Source of the DNA: Fimousia sp036311565
Lineage (GTDB): Bacteria; Bacillota; Clostridia; Lachnospirales; Lachnospiraceae
DNA: 10,606 nt
NCBI GenBank assembly: GCA_036311565.1
Contig: JAXJPR010000055.1
Span: 1-10,606, forward strand
Reading direction: 5' to 3'
A model generated the notes under the pieces. It had not been told where the DNA came from, made no database searches, and saw nothing but the letters and a program-made list of their open reading frames with translations. The position numbers and the translations under genes are program-made. Position 1 is the stretch's first letter; every line of letters begins with the position of its first letter. Positions 6,283 through 10,606 of this stretch are shown here, piece after piece.

Positions 6283-7801
6283 ATCTGCTTTCTAATTCAA
6301 AATAGAAGGAAACACCATTTTCTCTATTTTGTACCCCATATTTTTGTCCATGGGCCTCCATAATTGCAGCCACAATAGACAGACCAACGCCACTCCCTCC
6401 ATATTCTCTTGTACGGGCTTTATCCACTTTATAGAATTTGATCCAAATTTTATTCAGTTCCTCTTCTGGAATCTTCTGACCATCGTTATACACCCAGATC
6501 CGGACCACATCTTTGCGTTCTTCCATCCACAATTTTATTTTTCCATTTTCACATACATGATTGTAAGCATTGCTGATATAATTATTGATTACATCCTCAA
6601 TCATAAATTCGTCTCCCCATACATACACAGGGGCCTCATTATAAAATTCAACCGGAACCTGCTTTTGCTGAAACCGAATCTGATTAGAAGCAATAATGTT
6701 TTTTAATACTTCTGTCAAATCAAACCGCTGCATGGATATCTGATTTTGTCCAAACTCGATCTGATTCAAAGTCATTAATTTCTGAACCATTGTGTTCATC
6801 TTTTTGGCTTCATCCATAATTACCTCGCAGTAAAAGGTACGGCTTTCTTCATCTTCCATAATATTATCTGCCAACCCTTCTGCATATCCCTGAATCAAGG
6901 CAATTGGTGTTTTTAATTCATGAGATACATGGGATAAAAACTCTTTTCGCATTTCATCAATCTGTATTTTTTGATCGATGTCGTTTTGCAGCTGAATATT
7001 AGCTGTCTTTAATTCAGAAATCGTCTGCTGCAGCTGTCCCGACATCTGATTCATACTTCTTCCCAGTTGTCCTACTTCATCGTGTGGAAGATCTACCACC
7101 CTTGCTTCAAAATCCAAATTAGTCATACGTTCTGCAATTTCGGACATTTCCTCAATTGGTTTGGTAAAACGTTTGCTATAATAATACATGACGACAGACG
7201 CCAAAATTGTTACAAATATACCTGCATATGCCAAAAAACGTGTGGCAATCTGAGCTGCTGTCTGAAGACTTTCTACCGAAGATCCAATAACAATGAAATA
7301 TCCTCCCTCTAAGATTCCCAACAAATTGATACTGGTACTATCAAGGTTGGGATCTGTATGCTGGCTGATGGTATATCCATCTTTCTGTATTTGTGCTCCT
7401 GCCCCGCTTCCGTCTTGAAACATCTGGTATTCCTGCAGTTGCTGCAAGATATTATACATATTGCTGTAAAGCTTTCCATCTCTTCCCGTGGAAGAGTAGA
7501 TGGTTTCCAAAGAAAGTCCCGTCAGATTCTGCACAGGTTTTGCAATAATGATCTTTAAGTTATTATTGGCTGCCAGCTGCTCTAAATATAATGTATTGAC
7601 CGTATCTGCGGAAGAAAATTCCTGATTGATGGCAGTGTAGACCTTGGAAATATTCTTTCTTTCACTTCGGATAAAGTAATCCTTCATCATAGTACGATTT
7701 AGAATCCAACAAAAGAAAATGACTGCTGTCATCATAACAATCAGACATACTGTCATTTTTACCCGAAGAGAATGCTTCTGCAGTCTTTTTGCATTTTTCA
7801 T
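6281..7801 (-). CDS. Sensor histidine kinase with large extracytoplasmic domain
   Basis: This is a 506-residue membrane kinase. Membrane helix 1 lies at about 15-36, an extracytoplasmic sensor region at about 37-185 and helix 2 at about 186-208. HAMP follows (about 209-262, with KRFTKPIEEMSE), then a coiled-coil-like linker. HisKA has H294 in SHVSHELKTPIALIQGYAEGL. The ATPase has the N box INNYISNAYNH (405-415), F box KFYKVDKARTREYGGSG and G2 GGSGVGLSIV. The G1 box reads NDGQKI (439-444) rather than DxGxG, a variant I recall in other Firmicute kinases, so activity is still expected. The ATG overlaps the regulator stop as ATGA, with GGTGG 7 nt upstream. The sensor region looks like a Cache/PAS-type single-domain fold by length only. 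The signal is unknown. Confidence 0.95.
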   Translation of the reverse strand: MKNAKRLQKHSLRVKMTVCLIVMMTAVIFFCWILNRTMMKDYFIRSERKNISKVYTAINQEFSSADTVNTLYLEQLAANNNLKIIIAKPVQNLTGLSLETIYSSTGRDGKLYSNMYNILQQLQEYQMFQDGSGAGAQIQKDGYTISQHTDPNLDSTSINLLGILEGGYFIVIGSSVESLQTAAQIATRFLAYAGIFVTILASVVMYYYSKRFTKPIEEMSEIAERMTNLDFEARVVDLPHDEVGQLGRSMNQMSGQLQQTISELKTANIQLQNDIDQKIQIDEMRKEFLSHVSHELKTPIALIQGYAEGLADNIMEDEESRTFYCEVIMDEAKKMNTMVQKLMTLNQIEFGQNQISMQRFDLTEVLKNIIASNQIRFQQKQVPVEFYNEAPVYVWGDEFMIEDVINNYISNAYNHVCENGKIKLWMEERKDVVRIWVYNDGQKIPEEELNKIWIKFYKVDKARTREYGGSGVGLSIVAAIMEAHGQKYGVQNRENGVSFYFELESR

Positions 7802-8478
7802 TTGCTTACCACCTCTAATTTATATCCCATTCCCCATATGGTACGGATATATTCCCCTTTTTCTCCTAATTTATTTCTCAATTTTTTTACATGGGTATCA
7901 ATGGTCCTGGCATCGCCAAAATAATCATAATTCCACACATGATTTAAAATATTCTCTCTTGATAATGCTACATTTTGATTTTTCATAAAATAAGTCAAAA
8001 GTTCAAATTCTTTATAACTTAATTCAATTTCTTTTCCATCCACGAGTACCTGGTGAGCAGCAATATCAAGAGTAATTCCACCTGCTTCCAGTAAGTCTTC
8101 ATGAAGCTGATGGCTTCTTCTTAAGATTGCTTCCACTCTGGCAGCTAAGATTTTCGGACTAAATGGCTTAGATATGTATTCATCTACTCCAAGTTCAAAG
8201 CCAAGAAGCTCATCTTGTTCCTGTCCTTTAGCTGTCAGCATAATAATCGGCACTTTTGAGACTTTTCGAATCTCTTTGACTACTTCCCAACCGTCCATCT
8301 TAGGCATCATTACATCTAAAATCAATAAATTTATTGTATTATCAGAAAAGAAGATATCCACTGCTTCTTCTCCATTTGCTGCTTCCAATACAGCAAAACC
8401 TTTTTTATTTAAAAAGTCTTTCACTAGCTTTCTCATTCTGCTTTCATCGTCAACGACCAGAACTTTCAATTCCTCCAT
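7798..8478 (-). CDS. OmpR/PhoB-family response regulator paired with the 506-residue kinase
   Basis: This is a 226-residue winged-helix regulator. In the receiver: D10 and D11, phospho-acceptor D55 in LILDVMMPKMDGWEV, T82 in MLTAKG, and K104 in SKPFSP. The DNA-binding domain starts near 128 and includes LSYKEFELLTYFMKN, SRENILNHVWNYDYFGDARTIDTHVKKLR and the C-terminal wing IRTIWGMGYKLE. The ATG has AAGGAG 9 nt upstream. The gene is first of a two-gene operon, overlapping the kinase by 4 nt. A TATGAT -10 box and a pair of ATGTGAA direct repeats lie upstream and could mediate autoregulation. The overall sequence is close to the VanR/PhoP type common in Clostridia. No vancomycin-resistance genes are nearby, so it should not be called VanR. 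Confidence 0.95.
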   Translation of the reverse strand: MEELKVLVVDDESRMRKLVKDFLNKKGFAVLEAANGEEAVDIFFSDNTINLLILDVMMPKMDGWEVVKEIRKVSKVPIIMLTAKGQEQDELLGFELGVDEYISKPFSPKILAARVEAILRRSHQLHEDLLEAGGITLDIAAHQVLVDGKEIELSYKEFELLTYFMKNQNVALSRENILNHVWNYDYFGDARTIDTHVKKLRNKLGEKGEYIRTIWGMGYKLEVVSK

Positions 8479-8510
8479 ACTCCTCAGCTCCTTTTTCTTG
8501 ATCTACTCAT

Positions 8511-8542
8511 ATCATAACACATCTTTATGTGAAAAATGTGAA
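8511..8542 (-). promoter_or_regulatory. Promoter -10 box with direct-repeat candidate operator for the regulator-kinase operon
   Basis: On the minus strand a TATGAT -10 box (8516-8511) has no recognisable -35 at the right distance. In its place are two copies of TTCACAT (8542-8536 and 8533-8527), repeating every 9 bp. The nearer copy also forms an inverted repeat with CACAT at 8518-8522 (4-nt spacer). A poor -35 overlapped by direct repeats is the arrangement of OmpR-family activator-dependent promoters, so autoactivation is plausible. This is inference. Confidence 0.4.
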
Positions 8543-8563
8543 CAAAAAGCCGTTATAACAAAA

Positions 8564-8585
8564 CAAAGCGGACGCATCCGCTTTG
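8564..8585 (-). terminator. Terminator hairpin after the DUF5685-like gene
   Basis: The 9-bp perfect stem CAAAGCGGA / TCCGCTTTG has a 4-nt loop. Read on the minus strand it begins 11 nt after the stop at 8597 and is followed by TTTTGTTAT. The tail is short, so some read-through into the regulator operon is possible. Confidence 0.75.
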
Positions 8586-8596
8586 CTCTTATCATA

Positions 8597-9421
8597 TTAT
8601 TCATTTTCTTTTTCCTGACGCTTTTGCTTAATCTGGCAATATTTGATCCATACGCCGGAATAAATAATATTACGCAGAATTTCTGCATACTGAATAATTG
8701 GAAGATATTCAAACTGATCAGCAGCCTCAGCCATCATCATTTTCAAAATCTCCTCAATGGTCTCTTCTGAAACAGACAAGAAAGGGTTATAGGAACTATT
8801 TTTTAAATCTTCTTCCAAATCATCATATGCATCCATATAATAAATGAATTTTCCTAATGCAAATCCCAGCTTTCGAAGGGATGTGCTCCATTCATCCTCT
8901 TGATAGACCAGAATTTCGCCAAACATAGTCCCTGTCAGGTTGGCCGCCTCATCAATATTATCATAGTCTTTCCGATTTTCACATTGTGCCAGATGTTCCA
9001 TATATTCCATAACACTTTTTTGCTGTCTTGGATATTTTTTTGCTGCTTTCCGATAAGCTTTTTGTAAAAGCTTCATTGCTATCCGGCTTTTTATGCTTTT
9101 ATCGTCATTCCAATCATCTTCCCAATTGTGATATGCCAGTAGTATATTCATATCTGCCGCATAATCACTCATCTCAGATGTCTTTACATCCTTCTTTTTT
9201 AATGGATGAAATGGACATCGGATCTGCCAGTTTTTCTCTTCCGGCTCATAAAGCCCCTGAAGCAGCATAGCTACAAAAGTCATATCATAACTTAATACCA
9301 GCCTGGCATGCTGCCCATGCATCTTTTTTAATTTTTGGCACAAACCGCAGTAATACGCCTGATAAGTAAGATAATCTTTTATTTTTAATTCCATCTGGTT
9401 AATGGTAATATAACCAAACAT
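8597..9421 (-). CDS. DUF5685-like protein with Cys/His site and two Asp-rich motifs, function unknown
   Basis: Starting at ATG 9421 the protein has 274 residues and begins MFGYITINQMELKIKDYL, as I recall for DUF5685 members. An alternative GTG at 9430 adds three residues. Neither start has a strong ribosome site; GAGTGA lies 5 nt before the ATG. It is predicted soluble and largely helical. Possible metal ligands are C25 and C28 (YYCGLC) and C69 and H72 (RCPFHP). Two acidic motifs stand out: EDDWNDDK (about 101-108) and MDAYDDLEEDLKNSSYNPF (about 196-214). The second resembles the second Asp-rich motif of squalene/phytoene-synthase-like enzymes (N/DxxxDxxED followed by an aromatic-Pro end). 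That likeness is my reading, not established. The gene lies 26 nt after the ACT-protein gene on the same strand, so co-transcription is likely. It ends at a hairpin. Confidence 0.8.
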   Translation of the reverse strand: MFGYITINQMELKIKDYLTYQAYYCGLCQKLKKMHGQHARLVLSYDMTFVAMLLQGLYEPEEKNWQIRCPFHPLKKKDVKTSEMSDYAADMNILLAYHNWEDDWNDDKSIKSRIAMKLLQKAYRKAAKKYPRQQKSVMEYMEHLAQCENRKDYDNIDEAANLTGTMFGEILVYQEDEWSTSLRKLGFALGKFIYYMDAYDDLEEDLKNSSYNPFLSVSEETIEEILKMMMAEAADQFEYLPIIQYAEILRNIIYSGVWIKYCQIKQKRQEKENE

Positions 9422-9447
9422 ACAATTCACTCATTTCTTACTGGAAT

Positions 9448-9882
9448 TTATTCTGTAATTGCATAAGCTTCTTCTGCGCTAAATACCTGGAATCCATTTT
9501 CCTCCAATGCTTCTAATGCTCGGTCTGGCTCTGATACTCTTACGACCATAGAAGCAGAAGTCTCTCCCGTAGCCATTGTATAAAGATAAGAAATATTCAC
9601 CCCACCAAAGGTCAATACCTGAATCATTCTCTGAAGAGAACCAACTTCATTTGGAAGTTTCACTGCCAATACATCGGTCAAAGATGCACTATAATCTTCT
9701 GCAATTAATGCTTCTTTTGCCTGTACCGGATCAGATACTACCATACGGATCAATCCATATTCACTGACATCTGCAATTGTAGTAGAAATTACATTAATAT
9801 CTCTCTTTGCTAAAATAGAATATACTTCTTCTAACTTTCCATGTCTATTTTCAACAAATACGTTTAATTGTTTAATGTACAT
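9448..9882 (-). CDS. Tandem ACT-domain protein
   Basis: This 144-residue cytoplasmic protein consists of two ACT domains and nothing else. The first covers about residues 3-68, with LNVFVENRHGKLEEVYSIL and INVISTTIADVSEYGLIRMVV. The second covers about 71-140, with KLPNEVGSLQRMIQVL and VNISYLYTMATGETSASMVVRV. ACT domains bind small ligands, usually amino acids. The glycines at the strand-helix turns (G15 and G82) sit where ligand binding is expected. Stand-alone tandem ACT proteins of this type often neighbour phenylacetate-CoA ligase or 2-oxoacid ferredoxin oxidoreductase genes in anaerobes, but neither is visible here. The ATG has a perfect AGGAGG 7 nt upstream and a TTGACA box further upstream. 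A role as an amino-acid-responsive regulator of an enzyme is inferred. Confidence 0.9.
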   Translation of the reverse strand: MYIKQLNVFVENRHGKLEEVYSILAKRDINVISTTIADVSEYGLIRMVVSDPVQAKEALIAEDYSASLTDVLAVKLPNEVGSLQRMIQVLTFGGVNISYLYTMATGETSASMVVRVSEPDRALEALEENGFQVFSAEEAYAITE

Positions 9883-9919
9883 GCTACATCCTCCTATTTT
9901 TCAATCTATACATAGAATC

Positions 9920-9948
9920 AGCTTAACTGTTTCTGCATATTTTGTCAA
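9920..9948 (-). promoter_or_regulatory. Candidate promoter for the ACT/DUF5685-like operon
   Basis: A perfect TTGACA -35 box (9948-9943, minus strand) is followed 17 bp later by TAAGCT (9925-9920), a poor -10 matching three of six bases. The -35 lies 23 nt past the stop of the upstream metallo-hydrolase gene. No clear terminator hairpin is visible between them, so partial read-through is also possible. Confidence 0.4.
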
Positions 9949-9970
9949 CGGATAAAACCCCTTCTTACTC

Positions 9971-10606
9971 CTAGAAAATTTCAATTCTTTCCCCTGTTGC
10001 AATATAATGAACCTGATCTCCCATTATTCTCTTCAGATATTTATACGCCTCTACCCCGGTACAATGACAAGTATAATAGTTGGATGGATAACTCATAAGC
10101 TTTAAGGCAATCTTTTTCATTAACTCTTTATCCAATTCCCCACTTCTTGGATTCACCAAATGAAATCCTCCAATCACAGTATTCGGATATCGTCCATACC
10201 GCTCTTGATATTTTTCCATAATATTTATAATTCCACTATGCCCACATCCTGCTAAAAGAATTTCCTTTCCGTTATAAACAATCCTTACATTCTGTTCATG
10301 AGAAAAAGAATCCTGCAAAAGTTCCCCATCTTTCTTCTCCATTAATGTCATATTAGATTTTGGCCACAAATCTCTGGCAGTGACTCCCGTAAAAACACAA
10401 AATTCCTCATCGATTTTATAATCCCCTTCCATATAATGAAGCCGTTCACTCTTTTTTAGTTCTTCCGGAATTCCAATATAAACAGGCCCTTCTTCTCTCA
10501 TAGAAAAGAATTCTCCAGCTGCGTCTTTTTGTATATAGATATCTGCCATTTTATTGACTTCCATAAATGCTTTCATTCCTCCAGTATGATCATAATGTCC
10601 ATGAGA
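9971..10606 (-). CDS. Metallo-beta-lactamase-fold metal-dependent hydrolase, COG1237 type (partial, N-terminus missing)
   Basis: The frame is open to the last base, so the true start is beyond the window; an internal ATG at 10576 is not the start. The 211 visible residues begin with SHGHYDHTGG, the HxHxDH dinuclear-metal motif of the metallo-beta-lactamase fold. Further likely metal ligands are H123 in AGCGHSGI, H149 in IGGFHL and H181 in YTCHCTG. The order GCGHSGIINIM, GGFHL, then a CHCTG with a closing TGERIEIF, is characteristic of the COG1237 family. That family includes the archaeal enzyme of methanopterin-type precursor synthesis; in bacteria the substrate is generally unknown. About 60-70 N-terminal residues appear to be missing. 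It is transcribed towards the ACT-protein gene with an 88-nt gap. The fold is certain; the substrate is not. Confidence 0.92.
   Translation of the reverse strand, partial: SHGHYDHTGGMKAFMEVNKMADIYIQKDAAGEFFSMREEGPVYIGIPEELKKSERLHYMEGDYKIDEEFCVFTGVTARDLWPKSNMTLMEKKDGELLQDSFSHEQNVRIVYNGKEILLAGCGHSGIINIMEKYQERYGRYPNTVIGGFHLVNPRSGELDKELMKKIALKLMSYPSNYYTCHCTGVEAYKYLKRIMGDQVHYIATGERIEIF

Noticed and set aside
6281..8478. Assignment of the second two-component pair as VanR/VanS
   Set aside because: The general similarity is shared by many OmpR-type pairs in Clostridia. No vanH, vanA/B, vanX or related gene is present in the window.
8174..8770. Long open frame on the plus strand across the regulator start and the promoter region
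   Set aside because: It is antisense to the OmpR-family regulator, covers its promoter and a terminator hairpin, and has low-complexity Ser/Phe composition.
1..10606. Search for mobile elements, tRNA or rRNA genes, CRISPR repeats and defence genes
   Set aside because: No transposase, integrase, terminal inverted repeats, tRNA-like cloverleaf or regularly spaced repeats were seen. Codon and base composition look even across the window.

Overview
This window is AT-rich, with low-GC codon use, strong AGGAGG-type ribosome sites and sigma-A-like promoters. The protein families point to an anaerobic Firmicute of class Clostridia, most likely a Lachnospiraceae gut commensal. They include a DUF5685-like protein, a DUF6465-like small protein, a membrane zinc-ribbon protein, a tandem ACT protein and a COG1237-type metallo-beta-lactamase-fold protein. 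The species cannot be named from sequence alone.

Layout from left to right. (1) Minus strand 1-1114: a LytTR-type response regulator (GTG start) followed one base later by the membrane N-terminus of an AgrC-like sensor kinase cut by the window edge. (2) Minus strand 1233-1628: a small two-helix membrane protein with a C-terminal zinc ribbon, followed by an imperfect terminator. (3) Plus strand 1787-3524: an OmpR-family regulator and a compact intramembrane-sensing-type histidine kinase whose genes overlap by 11 nt. (4) A 12-bp hairpin at 3528-3555 separates that pair from the convergent minus-strand operon 3560-5754: a degenerate sirtuin-like gene, hisH and hisF. (5) Plus strand 5938-6141: a 67-residue protein with a near-ideal promoter. 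A 20-bp bidirectional hairpin (6233-6282) ends it. (6) Minus strand 6281-8478: a second OmpR-family regulator and a full-length sensor kinase with a large extracytoplasmic domain, joined by an ATGA overlap. (7) Minus strand 8597-9882: a tandem ACT-domain protein and a DUF5685-like protein, ending in a 9-bp hairpin. (8) Minus strand 9971-10606: the 3' part of a metallo-beta-lactamase-fold protein, cut by the right edge.

The window is dominated by signalling: three response regulators and three sensor kinases in 10.6 kb, of two different classes (LytTR/GHKL and OmpR/HisKA). No transporter, agrB/agrD or resistance gene lies next to any of them here, so their targets cannot be read from context. 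The one clear metabolic unit is HisH-HisF, the two subunits of imidazole glycerol phosphate synthase. It sits in an operon with a sirtuin-fold protein that seems to have lost the catalytic histidine. No tRNA, rRNA, CRISPR, insertion sequence or phage gene was seen. No stretch over 300 bases lacks a gene; the longest gap is the divergent promoter region 5755-5937. The window looks like ordinary chromosome, with a few features worth a second look.
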